The position numbers were made by a program, and so were the translations under genes. This document shows positions 46,401 through 58,019 of a stretch of DNA of 64,000 nt, piece after piece. Under the pieces are notes generated by a model. That model saw only the letters and a program-made list of their open reading frames with translations, ran no database searches and was not told the DNA's origin. The stretch's first letter is position 1. Each line of letters begins with the position of its first letter. The stretch is from the NCBI GenBank assembly GCA_026874595.1, contig CM049307.1, positions 26,884,362 to 26,948,361 of the forward strand, read 5' to 3'. Source of the stretch: Sipunculus nudus (taxonomy: Eukaryota; Annelida; Sipuncula; Golfingiida; Sipunculidae).

Positions 46401-49400
46401 TCTTTTCCTTCAGATATACAGACCACGGTGTATTGACAGGTTGTCTTTTTTTTCAGATATACCGAACACGGTGTATTGACAGGTTGTCTTTTTTTCAGAT
46501 ATACCTACAACGGTGTATTGACAGGTTGTCTTTTCCTTCAGATAAACTGACCACGGTGTATTGACAGGTTGTCTTTTTTTTTTCAGATAAACCGACCACG
46601 GTGTATTGACAGGTTGTCTTTTCTTTTCAGATATACCGACCACGGTGTATTGACAGGTTGTCTTTTCCTTCAGATATACAGACCATGGTGTATTGACAGG
46701 TTGTCATTTTTCAGATAAACTGACCACGGTGTATTTATAGGTTGTCTTTTATTTAGATATACCGACCACGGTGTATTGACAGGTTGTCTTTTTTTTTCAG
46801 ATATACCGACCACGGTGTATTGACAAGTTGTCTTTTCTTTCAGATATACCGACCACGGTGTATTGACAGGTTGTCTTTTTTTTAAGATATACCAACCACG
46901 GTGTTTTGACAGGTTGTCTTTTCTTTTAGGTATACCGACCATGTTGTATTGGTAGGTTGTCTATTTTTTTTTCAGGTAAACCGACCACGGTGTATTTAGG
47001 TTTATTCATAGCTCGGCTCAGTTCGTTCAATGAAGCAACAATGGTGAGTGAGGAATACATAACAGAAATGTCAATTCTAATCTGACAGTTTTAGAATATA
47101 TTCAACATGTTGCACTGATGTTGCAACATAACCTTTTAACTGAAGCAAGAAAATGTAACAGATTTTTTAAAATTAATATTCCGTTGAAAAAGCGTTTATA
47201 TAAATTTTTACAGTGTCTTCAACATTTAATTGTTACTCTATCAAAATAAAGTCTGCATGATAATAATATATGATATTTATTCTTATAATGTTGTGAGAAA
47301 ATGTTCTCAATGTAACACACAAATGAAATTAAAAAAAAATATGTTTTGAAATATTCAAACAGGATAACACATTTTTTAAAACATTCCGTATAGAACATTT
47401 TTTAAATACTCACCTCTTCTATGTTTTTTTATGGTCTTTAGGAACATTTTAAATTTTTTAATGCTAACGTGGGCGGAAAATAATCAAAACTGAGACAAAT
47501 GGTAGCATTATAAAAGCTCAGATCTTCTGTGTTAATTATTAATTTGATAGTATGTCAACCTATGAAGAAAAAAAAACTTCTTTTAACAACAATCGCAAAG
47601 GTACGCAATACCTGGAAACGAGCATTGCGCACACGGCCTATGCATATTCACTTAACTTGATTTCGCATGCGCACTATAGGCCTAAACTAGTCCTTGATTT
47701 TTCAGGAATATGATGCCACACTGTATTTCCGACAAACATGGGTAGACGACCGACTGGCCAACTCGGCCCGCAAGAAGCAAATTGTGCTGAGTTACAACGC
47801 CTTCTCCAAGCTGTGGGTGCCTGACACATTCCTGGTCAACGAGGACTCAGCAAGGCTCCACACAGTCACGGTCCCAAACCGTCTGATAACGCTTGATCCT
47901 GACGGAACAATCTTCTACAGTCAAAAGTAAGTTGACATCTGTAAGAATACATACTCAAGGGCCTATAATTTGATAACCCACTGGTCGAACCGCACATTCG
48001 TCCGGCAACCCACTAGTCCAGCAGTCGAATCGAATGGGCCGACAACAATCTGGACTGATAACCCACCAACAGTCCAGTAGTCGGATAACGCTCTGGAATG
48101 ACAATTTGCAAGTCTGACAGTCCAATGGTCCGACAATAAATGTCAAAGCGTCATGATAAACGGCTTCTTGAAACAATGCTTACGAAAAAGCGCGATGGTC
48201 GGAGAGAAAACTGATTTTTGTAGGACATCCTTATACCGAACTATCAGCTCTAGCCCGACAGCCCGTTTTATCCGACAGGGGTTGAACCATAGGCTGTCGG
48301 TCAAGTGACGTACACCTTTTCCTACTTTTATATTCTTTTAATTCTTCTAATTTATATCCCATCTGATGATTTCAGATTTAACGCAACATCGTAAAAACTG
48401 ATGGCTTTCATCGAATGCCCATATTGCATAAAAGATATAATATATGTATAACATACTGTAATATAGTATAATATAATATAATAAAATGGGTAATATAATT
48501 AATTGCAGTGTAATATGATTGAAGATAATAAAATATAACGTAATGTTAAATAATCATACATGTTACATTATCAACGCTATACTTTCCTTGGACTACAGGA
48601 TCACGGTAACTTTGGCCTGTGAGTTCATGCTGCAGAAGTTTCCACATGACAACCAGACCTGCGGCATTTACATGGAAAGTTGTAAGTCAGTGCACATGTC
48701 TCAAACCTGTCATTAAAATATCCTGGTATAACTTACAGTTGTCCTGAAGTATTGCACGACTTGATTGCGTTTAATTTATTTAGGACTTTCACTTAATGTT
48801 AGTAAAACAAGTATTCAGAAAAAAATGTGTTTATCTTATTTATCAACAATGAAATAATAATAAATATATCATTTTTTTTATAAAATTAATTATATTGATA
48901 CAATATACAGTTATTAAAACGGTCGTGTTGTTCGCAGTCGGGTACAACGCAGAGAATATTATGTACGAATGGCACAACGCGGGGGAGGTGGTCCAGCTGC
49001 CGGAGAAGTTCAGTCTGCCGGAGTACTCGTACAGGGGGTACTCACTGCACGACTGTTCCAGGGCCTATGTCACAGGTAAGTCTTCACACGTTTGAGCCGT
49101 CATGTAAATTTCCAGGTTCGTCATCTAGTCACTCGTTGGTTTGACTGTAGACACTCCTGCCCCTCAACCACTTGCAGGCTAACCTGCTAGAATCTGTATT
49201 ACACAAATAGGCTGAACGATGGGGTAGTCAATCAGAATCTTTTCCGTAACCTTTTCCCCATTGCACGTGCAACCAGAGAGCTGTGACGTGGTTATTTTAT
49301 TGCATGTCCAGGGAAGGAGTATAACCAGATGATTGTTTCTGTAATTTGTCGTACATAAATATTGGGTATCATGTATCAAAGTAAGCGTGAGAACTCAGTC

Positions 49401-51690
49401 GCTGTTTACTTCAAAAGCACCGAAGATGCATACTGAATTTTTTCACATGTTTTGCTCTCTGGAGGCGTTTCCATTTTAGTATTCATGTAATTAATGACCA
49501 GCCGCATAGTGGTGTTAGGCAATTGGCCAAAAGGTGGACAGAATGTGTGACGTCAGCAGGCGTATATAAACTGTGATTGCTGGAAGGACTTCACATACTC
49601 CTAGGTCAGCGCTAGAGAGGGTAGACTGACCGTTTGTCACCGGTCTAGAGGTGCGTCCGGTATTGTCTGATCCGGTATTGTCAGCTGAGAGACGATGTTC
49701 CTTGGCGTAGAACAACAGTGTCTGCGGACGGCCACGTAGATCCCTCTAACGTACTTGAGAGTGGAATCGTTTTTACAGATTGACCGTGGCGAAGTCCAGT
49801 GACAGGCCAGGACAATGTATACGCTAATCAGAAGGCTGTGAGCCTATCTGTCCAGGATGTTCGCCTTGTATGGCGAACGTGTTCTTCAGTGGAAAACGGT
49901 GTCAACCCAGTTTTGTTAAGCGGCATGAAGCGCTAGAGATTGCCTGTGTATACACAGTATAGGCGGCCTGGACTAGTAACTGGCATACCATTGTCATGAG
50001 TGCTCGGTCATGAGACCCGCGACCGTAAAAACAAGTGGAACTCTCTCGTGTGTAGTGTTCATCCAGAGGTAAACAGGACTAAGTTTTTTATTAATTATTT
50101 GGAACACCACTCCTGGGAAATGTAAGTGTATTTTTAATATATGTTATTGTTTTGTTTACGAATGTCTTTTTTCATCCTCTTGAGTGTATGTGTGAGTTTC
50201 AGCCGGATTAGTTCACCGTTTAAAAATAACCTGGAGTGTCCATTCCTTCGGGGGTGTGACAGCAGGTTTCAGGCACTTCTCTCACATGATCTGATGTACC
50301 GAGGTGGCTTCTGTCTTTGATGAATAAATTCAGCCAGGGGACATAACCGCACCATATGCATGACATATACAGGAAGCTTTTACTGTGTGAATTGCTTTTT
50401 CTTGCCGGTAACCACAGCTCTGTTAAATGTTGGTTGTTATAAAGTAACCTCTGTTTCGTGACCGTTTTGTTTTCCCTATTACAGGTAACTTTAGCTGTAA
50501 GTACATAAATCTTCACCTGGACAGGGAGATCGGTTATTACGTGATCCGTGTGTTTGTCCCGAGTATTCTGATCGTTGGACTGTCCTGGGTGTCCTTCTGG
50601 ATCGACTACAGGTCCGTTCCTGCCAGGATATCCCTAGGACTGTTGACAGTGCTGACAATTACCACCCAGGCCTCCAGTGTCACCTCCCGACTCCCTCCCG
50701 TCTCCTACATCAAGGCCATCGATGTCTGGATGTCCGTCTGCCTCGTTTTCGTTTTTTGTGGATTAATAGAGTATTCCATCGTCAACGTGCTGGCGCGCAG
50801 TCAGAAACTTCAGCGCGGAAACAAGGACAAAGTAAGAGGTTAAAGTTTATTAAACAATAAACATTTAAACAACACCAGAGACACCTGCCGCCGACAACCG
50901 ACACTGGCTGCTCGGGTCTGTTATATCGAACAGAAAGATTATTTTTCTCAATACAGAAAAAAAAACTACCTAGTCTTTAACGCCAAGGTTCACGCTAAAG
51001 TTCCTACATGTATTTTGTGTCTGGTTTCATCTGACATAAGTGGCATTGCTGAATTATTTGCCCCGAAAACGAACATTACGCTCAACCTGCATGCTGGAAA
51101 TGTCTGACTTCGGAACTGTTGATATAGCACTTTTACGTTTTGGAAATAATGGTGTATTTCTGATTGATGTGTACGGTTTGGTTTTTTAAGCATTATCCTG
51201 AAATGTGCACTGATATGCAAGAAATTTGCATTATGTGTTGAGTGCTGTCATACTATGCAACATAAGGACGGCTTTTGCTTAATGTGTTATCGATATATGT
51301 TGACTTTAGCGTAAACTTTTATTTAAACGTTTGTGGTGGTTTATCAGAATGACAGACCCTTTACGTCATATCGATATGTTTTATAACTTAAATTACTAAT
51401 ATATCAGTAGGACATGACCCTTATAGTTGTAAAATTATGTCTATAACTGTCTGATATACATTTTAGAACTTTTTGTTACATCTTTACAGAAACAAGCCGC
51501 CATTGACGACGAGGACGATGTGAAGTGTTGTACAGGACGCTGGAGTCCGGGCGGCAACACCAGCAAGCCCAAGCTAGTGGACCGATGGTCACGAGTCGTC
51601 TTCCCCGCCGCCTTCGCCATTTTTAACATATTTTATTGGTCCATCTACTACGGCATCAACGTTCAGGCTGCCCCAGGCCTGTCTGTTTAA
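43217..51690 (+). CDS. Anion-selective Cys-loop receptor subunit, copy B (exons 2-8)
   Basis: Paralogue of the copy A gene with the same seven exons and phases: 43217-43446, 46976-47043, 47706-47926, 48599-48681, 48938-49075, 50485-50831 and 51490-51690, about 429 codons. All signature parts of a GlyR/GluCl-type chloride channel subunit are present: loop D Arg, 13-residue Cys-loop, second loop C cysteine pair, PAR before M2, M1-M4. It is longer than copy A only because exon 2 carries an in-frame 69-nt duplication, less one lost codon. M1-M3 protein sequence is identical to copy A. The differences sit in the N-terminus, around loops D and C, in the M3-M4 loop and in the tail. No stop codon or frameshift is seen, so both copies could work, in the same pentamer or separately. 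Exon 1 was not found. Confidence 0.9.
44107..46975 (+). repeat. Splice-acceptor minisatellite, copy B (~67 units)
   Basis: Same unit and position as in copy A but more than twice as long and more varied. Unit types differ at the codons before CACGGTGTATTGA: CCGACC, CCGAAC, CTGACC, CTGGCC, ATACAGACC, ACTTACC. Between 44578 and 46020 unit types recur in the same order, a higher-order repeat of nine units (~383 bp) starting near 44578, 44961 (shortened to seven), 45264 and 45646. Confidence 0.97.
46976..47043 (+). CDS. Receptor copy B, exon 3
   Basis: 68-nt exon after TTTTTTTTCAG, ending ATG|GTGAGT, with the same protein as copy A (KPTTVYLGLF...NEATM). It lies directly after the longer of the two splice-acceptor minisatellites. 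Confidence 0.88.
47706..47926 (+). CDS. Receptor copy B, exon 4 (loops D, A and E)
   Basis: Acceptor GATTTTTCAG, donor AA|GTAAGT. Same length as in copy A. WVDDRL replaces WKDYRL next to loop D; the rest of the exon is nearly identical. Confidence 0.93.
47970..48140. repeat. Degenerate GTCCGACAA minisatellite, intron 4 copy B
   Basis: Shorter counterpart of 13860-14120, same motif and same place in the intron. Confidence 0.55.
48599..48681 (+). CDS. Receptor copy B, exon 5 (Cys-loop)
   Basis: Acceptor GACTACAG, donor T|GTAAGT. Cys-loop identical in protein to copy A. The exon ends GIYMES where copy A has GIYIES. Confidence 0.93.
48938..49075 (+). CDS. Receptor copy B, exon 6 (loop B to loop C)
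   Basis: Acceptor GTTCGCAG, donor G|GTAAGT. Loop C region reads HDCSRAYVTG against HDCSRTYVSG in copy A. The Thr matches the residue that contacts agonist in vertebrate glycine receptors. Confidence 0.93.
50485..50831 (+). CDS. Receptor copy B, exon 7 (loop C end, M1-M3)
   Basis: Acceptor CTATTACAG, donor AAA|GTAAGA. From GNFSC through M3 to VLARSQ the protein equals copy A with only a few synonymous changes. After that it diverges (KLQRGNKDK against SPQDGNKEE). The intron frame stops two codons after the donor. Confidence 0.94.
51490..51690 (+). CDS. Receptor copy B, exon 8 (M4 and stop)
   Basis: Acceptor CTTTACAG. A run of about 130 nt from EDDVKCC through M4 is identical to copy A. The C-terminal tail differs (GINVQAAPGLSV against GVNVQAPHGMAV). 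Ends TAA. Confidence 0.93.
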   Translation, partial: KQAAIDDEDDVKCCTGRWSPGGNTSKPKLVDRWSRVVFPAAFAIFNIFYWSIYYGINVQAAPGLSV

Positions 51691-51815
51691 CGGGGCACCT
51701 AATTTAACTGAGTTGATACAGTAAATCCCCTCTAATCCGAACGTGGTGAGAAACAACAAAGCTTACACGTTAAAACAGGAGATCGCATGTAGGAGTCGTC
51801 ACTGTTTAATCGTTG

Positions 51816-51816
<1 letters not shown>

Positions 51817-51882
<66 letters not shown>
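51817..51882. repeat. (TA)n microsatellite, 3' of copy B
   Basis: Uninterrupted TA tract 130 bp after the copy B stop codon; shared position with 21326-21426 shows it predates the duplication. Confidence 0.95.
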
Positions 51883-51885
<3 letters not shown>

Positions 51886-52183
51886 GCATGGTTTAGCAGA
51901 AAATAACAGAAAAACAACGTATGTGTACAGAATTATTACAGCTACGGTCCAATGTTCGGTCTTTTATTCAATCCCCTATTTTGATTCATTTGCTCTACCT
52001 CGTCGCCCGTCTGATTTTATTTACGGGTTCATAGAGCCTCTGATCTCAGGAAGAATAAAGGGCGGTTCTAGAGTGGGGGAACATTAGTTAATCAAGAAAG
52101 AATCACCAGGGCACCAACCTAATATGAACCATGGGTTTATGTTTCAAAAATAAAAAATGGCTGTATGATAGCGTCTGTCATAT

Positions 52184-52966
52184 AGGTGATTCTGAAAAAA
52201 AGTCCCCACTTGAGGGAATAATAACTTTATAAATACTGTATGCAGTATTTGGTTGTTGGTCTATATATAAAGGTGTATATAATTTTAAAATGTCTGTGAA
52301 ATGTTATTGATCCATGAAATTAACTTCCTGATTTATGACGAGAATAAATTTGTATATCGAAATTCAAGTCATGCAGAGTTGCATGAATGATGACCCCGAT
52401 GGTCGGTGTCAAGTATTGTCTGGTGACTGGACATTGGGTTCAGGTGTGATGGCCTTTTGCTTCGGGATGACTTGGTATACATCCATTTCATGCCAAAAGC
52501 AAAATAGAATTCTTTTCATTTCAGTTCGATACCTGCTGTGTACAGAATGACTTAAAGCTCTGCTGATAAGAAACACATGAGTCCAAGAGGAAAATTGCGA
52601 GTAGCTTGGGGATAAGTCAGCAACAGTAAAATGATTGACTAAAGACTTAAATATCTTAATAACAAACTGTAATTGACAAACTGAATGACGAACTGTTACC
52701 CATAAGGCCACTTCTGTACCAAATGACATGTATGACCCCAGATGACACTTAACACTGACCGCCAGGTGACCATGCAAGTACCAAGCATTGAATATAACAT
52801 ATTTCACAATGTATATTTATTCTTGTCATAAATCAGGAAGCTGACCTAGTAAACCATTGAAAAATTTTAGAAACATATTCAAATTTTACACACCAACTAC
52901 CAAGAACTTGCATAAAGTATGTATAAGAATTATTAACCCCTGAAGTTAGGGACTTTTTTAGTCACC
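52184..52966. mobile_element. Long-armed foldback element in copy B
   Basis: The two halves are imperfect inverted copies. The left end is AGGTGATTCTGAAAAAAAGT and the right end, read on the minus strand, is GGGTGACTAAAAAAGTCCCT. CTTCCTGATTTATGACGAGA at 52326 pairs with a near copy at 52828-52847. The arms may reach almost to the middle (~52575). Copy A near 21621 lacks it. No transposase inside. Confidence 0.7.
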
Positions 52967-53002
52967 CGATATTTTCACCACGTCCGGTTTTCATTTTTCC
53001 GA

Positions 53003-53943
53003 TCTAATACTTATAAAAGGAATTCGGTTCACGTTTGTTCGCAATGTTCTCTAACACCGGGTTGTGTACAATATTGTGCCATACATCATTTTAAAGGTTA
53101 TTATCACCGCAGTGACATAGGCGATATGAAAATAAATAACTTCATATAATTTTGAGTGATTTTTCCGTTTTTTACCGAGCACAGCCGAACTGCCTTCGGC
53201 AATCACCGGAATGCGTGCATCGTGGTCACTTAACCTCTAACACTAAAGACTATTGTTCATATGAATAACGCTTGCTTTCAGTGAGGGATTTGACTCACGT
53301 GCGTGGTCAGTAAAAGAGAAAAACACATGTTTCTCCCTTTATGAAATGGAGAGTCCAACCAAGAAGGATTAATTACAAAACCTTATTCAAGGTCCCAATT
53401 TCAGGAACAGGGCTGAGGTGGTGTCGGGGGTTTCAGGCCACAAAATTTGTCTGATACGATGAAAAAAGGTTGCGGTGGATGAAAATGGGATACGGACCCA
53501 CTGCATGGAGTCCCGCTGGGTCCGCTTCTGCTACTTACGATGTATGCATATTTCTGTTTCCTTCTCCAGGAACAGTTTCCTTGCAACGTACATATAATTA
53601 ATCTTTCATGTGTTCCTCACATCAACCTATTTTTTTTTATACGTCCAACGATAGAATCCAGTCAAATATGAACGAAACACTCTATGCCTCCGCGTCTCAT
53701 TCCGGTTCGCAATGTAAACCATCACTGACCAGGTCTTCAAAGTAAACATACCTGGAAATTGATTTTTGCCACGAAAATAACAGTAAAAAAATATTTGTAC
53801 ATATCGTATTCCGAGAGTATCCCACTAAAAATCTATATTTTCTTTTAACTTTTATAATAAAAAATGAGCCAACATTCAATATCTCAATAAATGTATCTCC
53901 CAAACCGCGGTAAAAAGCCCGGTATACCGGGTTTATCAGCTAG
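53003..53943 (+). mobile_element. Nonautonomous Helitron
   Basis: Has canonical Helitron borders: host A (53002) then TCTAATACTTATAAAAGG at the 5' end; near the 3' end the palindrome CCCGGTATACCGGG (53918-53931), then 8 nt, then CTAG (53940-53943), then host T. Copy A (near 21655) has the uninterrupted target, so the insertion followed the duplication. 941 bp without recognisable Rep/helicase, so it needs a partner to move. Confidence 0.85.
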
Positions 53944-54322
53944 TATAATATACTCCCTTTTAGAAGCATCTGTTTTATTACATTTTACCCAGTTATCTTT
54001 CTATTGTGTCACTTTATATAATACATTTATACATTTTTGTGTTGAAGAGATTTCATGATCGAATCTTACTCTGCATGGGCAGAATGAAATATGGTCAGAC
54101 TAAAATATAATTTTACATATTGTTACGTATTGTTATACATGTGTTCCTCTGTATTTTTTTTAAATAAATTTTGTTTAAAGCGGAATATGAGTCCTTGTCT
54201 CTTTAAACAGTCTTATATGACTGACAGTGTAGACTATGAAGTCTACTGAGTTGATACAGTCCGCTATCAGAGAATAATTCATTGATACAAGCCAAGCCGG
54301 TTTCTTCGTAGTTGGTTGACCT

Positions 54323-54545
54323 TTGTGTGAGATGTGTGTGTGTGGGCGAGGGTGTGTGTGTCCGTGCGTGCGCGTGCCATGTGAGTGTGTAGGTATGTGT
54401 GATAGAGAGAGAAAGAGATGGAGAGAGATAGACTTGTGTGTAATTATTTATATGCTGTGTTTAAAACATAGAGTTACTTGTCTAACAGATAACTGCGTAA
54501 GATATAATTGATCTTTGGGCGTTTTTTTTTTTTTTTTTTTTTTTT
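54323..54545. repeat. Low-complexity GT/GA tract and poly-T
   Basis: TGTGTG-rich and GAGAGA-rich DNA at 54323-54435, matching 24840-24890 of copy A, then a T run at 54520-54545. Frames here are composition artefacts. Confidence 0.7.
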
Positions 54546-54969
54546 GTTTTAATTACCAGTTCGTCACGAAACCAGGCCAGCTTTGTAACAATTTTAAAAA
54601 ATTCTTAGACTAGCTCAGCCGACACAGCTGAGAGGACTTGGCTACTTCTGCTTAAGCGCCATAAAGACTTATATTTCCTTTGCAGTAATGCATGACAACA
54701 CGTAGGATAGGAACTGCCACTTGCCGGTTCATTTATAAAACTAGTTCTCTGACCGAGCAGATTTATCTGACAGACTGCCAAAGTCCAGACTTGTCGAAAA
54801 ACAGCGCGACCAATCACCGTCAGAATTAAGGGCCTTTTCCAGTGACGTTTGTATAGTAACTAAGGGCAATCTCCACAAGAGGTCATTACCGCTATGCTAT
54901 CGTCGCCGATTGCCTGCTTATGATGATCTCATTTGTACGCGCTGCTCAGAACTGTAGCACACAGACTAG

Positions 54970-55082
54970 TTCCCGCCAAAAATCGCATGAATGAAACTGA
55001 GCGCGCATGCGTGTAGTATACTACGAGTCTCTGATTGGTTCTCTTTCTGGTGTGCTATAGGCAAGGCATCTCATCCACCAAT
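54970..55082. promoter_or_regulatory. Promoter-like cluster: E2F, NRF1 and CCAAT motifs
   Basis: TTCCCGCCAAAAA (54970-54982, E2F type), GCGCATGCGTG (55003-55013, NRF1 type), ATTGG (55034-55038) and CCAAT (55078-55082) within 113 bp, just right of the duplication border. Such sets mark TATA-less promoters of housekeeping or cell-cycle genes. No gene was recognised next to it. Confidence 0.4.
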
Positions 55083-55099
55083 CGCGTGTCATGTATCTT

Positions 55100-57900
55100 T
55101 ATGCAGATAGGCTGTCACGCAAATATCTCACAAAATGAGAATGATAAGAACAGCAGTGGTCACCCGTGGATAATTTCCAAAGACCCCGGAAAAAAACTAA
55201 TGAAAACTAATAAAACTTAAAGGTATTTCATATTGCCTTTCAGGATAGAAAAGGGAATATCGCTTCATGTTACCAAAGCTGTTAGGGAAAGAAAGCTTCA
55301 CGCGCATGGATATAAAATACTCGCATTCCGTCGATGTTGACGAAGACCATATGTCATAGATTTTTATCAGAAGCGTCCGATGTCGAAATTTGGAGTCTCA
55401 CTTGCCACTCTTTAAGTACAGATCATAATTATAAAGGGAGCTGGATATATTTATCCTTTCAGACGATGTAAGACATCTGATAATTGGGTGATTTTAAGAC
55501 AAGGGAATGTAAAAGATGAACATAGCTTAGGCAATCAGAGAACAATGGCCCGGACGGACCAAGAAATTAAGCCAAAAATATTGCTTTTTGCGGAAGATGT
55601 ACTGCAGAAAAATCAGAATATTTTACCAATTACAAGAGTATTAACAATAAAAGTACCGTGTTGACTACCAAATTATGTTGTCTGAAATGGCAATTTGTCG
55701 TATTTTCGCATGCTGAAATAGCTTCAGCTTCAGGGGGACTATGCTCCCCCGACCACCCTTGCTCTTTTTTTGCTTTATTGCCGTTACACTGTGAAAAAGT
55801 CCTGGCGAGAACCCTGAGGGGTGTTAATGGGTCAGTCCAATTACAGGTAGCTCTGATGTCCTACAATGTAGAAAAAAAGGTTAAACTTTTACTATTCTTG
55901 TAATTGAATAGCTGGATCCATTTCTGGCCTCATTTCTTCGTATTTTATTAGATACGAAGAAATGAGGTCAAAGACGGATCCAGCTATTAAAGCAGCGCTT
56001 TATACTGTGTTTGGCCTTGACGAACTGAGAACGTAGCAGATGCAGTTTTTTTTAGAGGAATATTATCCGGCAAGGAATGCTTGTTATTAAACCCTTCTGG
56101 ACCTCACGTTATTTGAGATACATGTACTGGCTTAACACACGGCCGAAGGCCCGAACGGGTCAGTAAATGAACCCTATTTATAAATAAAAAAGGACGCTTC
56201 TTCTAACGCTTATTTTTATCTCTGCCTGTGTCCGGGAAGATTGTCCACAAATCCTATATATGGCCTACCACTGGTAATTGTTAAATAATATTCAAGAAAC
56301 GATTGGCCGATTCAACCTCCAAACTTATAATGATTGTCACACCATTAAAGATGTTAACGACCAGGTTGTTTTAAATGTCAAACCAACTGACTGAAACTCA
56401 TATATATGTACAATCCAAAAGATGAATATGTAATGAGTTAACAAAACAAGCCAATATATTAAAGACAACATACACTTACATTTCACTTTGAGAGGAGCTC
56501 CATACATGCATATAAGCACTGGTGTTCACAAACATCCGATAATAAACACAGAAAAAAATCTCTAAGTCCGTTAATTTCACTGCGAAGAGTAGTCCCGTGT
56601 TTACACTGTTCCTGTTTACATGACCATCGCACACACGTGACATCGGAATGTTGCTTTGCTCAGCTCACTGTTTGTTCGCGCTGGCTGTGTACACAGTAGA
56701 ATCCGTTCACTGAAATACAAGGAGCTCCGTCCACCAATATTCCCTCGCTGGAGTACTGGTTTGCCACTCTAGACAGTGCAAACAACAGTTACTAATTAGC
56801 GCACAGACTTATGTCTTTCACAGCTGAGGTCTCCTGGAATTATCCAGCTCTAGGCAACCGAATATTCTTCCACATTGCGAAATCCAGTACCTCTACAGTT
56901 ACGTGTTTGAGTAATGTCCTCGGTCTGTTCCTTGAAGCTCTCCGAACAGGTGTATATATCTCCAGATTACCAGTCCGACGGCAAAATGCGATACTCCTCT
57001 GGAGTCCATCATAGAGTAATCACCATGGACTTCCTCAGACACCAACTATCTATGCTTATAGACATTGTATCTCAGCCGTCTGAACACTGATTCATGCAGA
57101 TCTGACTAAGTCAGAGTCCTCTGGTGACACTGAGGTTCTTTAAAAAATCATCGAGACCAAAGCTTGTTGTGCAAAAGCATATTTTTTCTTCACAGTCTAA
57201 AGTTTACAAGCAAAACTAGAGATCCAGTATTGTCCACAAAAAAATGTATGATGAGACATGTGTCTGCATTGTCAGGTATCATTGCAAAGTTCAATGTAAA
57301 GTATTTGAGAATCCTCTTCACCTAGAATGAATGATTCCATATTAAAATTATAAATATATGTCCTTAGATCCAGTCTCCTTTTTTTATTAATTTTAATTAG
57401 TTAATGAAAGCAGGGAATGGCCATAATTATTTCTCAAATAGTATTCGACAAGGCTCTTTTATTACACGGAATGTTTAACTAAAAAAGTGTCATAAACAGG
57501 TTTATCTTACCACAGTGTTGCACGAGGATTCCTTCCAGTCATATTATGAGAAATGACCATTTTGACATTTCCAAAATGTCATAACTACAAAATTGCTAAG
57601 CTGACAATGATGAAATTACCCAAAATTGGAGAATATACAATTTTCTTTAGATAATATTGCTGATTATAGCTCAATTTAAATATTTCTGTGTACGTAATTC
57701 TTTAAAAAATGCCAAAAATATCAAAGTAATAACTTTTTACACTATGGCAAATATTTGTTTCAATGGGAACTTTTTCAGAAAATTTTTTTGAGCTCTGAAA
57801 ATGTCAGACCTAAATCATCTAAAAATTCATTGTTAGACAAACATACGTTGTAAAAAAATCGTGGAAGTGGTGTACTTGCTTTATTTGCCAAATTATTCAA
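55100..57900. other. Single-copy region without a recognised gene
   Basis: Contains a 39-codon frame from an ATG in good context at 55545 (MARTDQEIKPKILLFAEDVL), a hairpin at 55907-55988, and AT-rich DNA. Nothing could be assigned to a family. Confidence 0.4.
55907..55988. repeat. 82-nt foldback hairpin
   Basis: Outer arms AATAGCTGGATCC / GGATCCAGCTATT (13 bp perfect), partly paired middle, inner arms CCTCATTTCTTCGTAT / ATACGAAGAAATGAGG (16 bp perfect), loop of about 8 nt. Size fits a pre-miRNA or a tiny foldback element. Confidence 0.75.
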
Positions 57901-57935
57901 ACGCCTAGCAGTCATCTTACAGCGTACCATTCCCG

Positions 57936-58011
57936 TAGACTGGTACCCTGCTCTATAATGGCCCTCAGCCAAGCATAGAGCGGTGCCACAATAGAGCGGG
58001 GTACTAGTCTA
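57936..58011. mobile_element. 76-bp palindromic element with 10-bp direct repeats
   Basis: Arms of 27 nt begin TAGACTGGTACCC and end GGGGTACTAGTCTA (four mismatches). Identical ACCATTCCCG lies on each side (57926-57935, 58012-58021). This is what a very small MITE with a 10-bp target duplication looks like; 9-11 bp is the range of Mutator-type transposons. Confidence 0.65.
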
Positions 58012-58019
58012 ACCATTCC

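Larger units (their letters stand above)
31040..54855. repeat. Segmental duplication, copy B
   Basis: Direct-orientation partner of 1900-25990. Copy B lacks the intron 6 element, LINE, LTR-like element and the SINE at 2345 of copy A. It has its own insertions at about 33305-35890, 37160-41590, 52184-52966 and 53003-53943, and the longer minisatellite. Confidence 0.93.

Noticed and set aside
44255-46942. The same type of frames in the copy B array
   Set aside because: Same artefact as in copy A.
51743-52087. 114-codon frame with a run of Ile-Tyr
   Set aside because: It translates the (TA)n microsatellite; not a protein.
57775-57972. Minus-strand 65-codon frame MAEGHYRAG...
   Set aside because: Runs into the 76-bp palindromic element and shares only a 34-nt piece with an inverted copy at 59615; likely repeat-derived.
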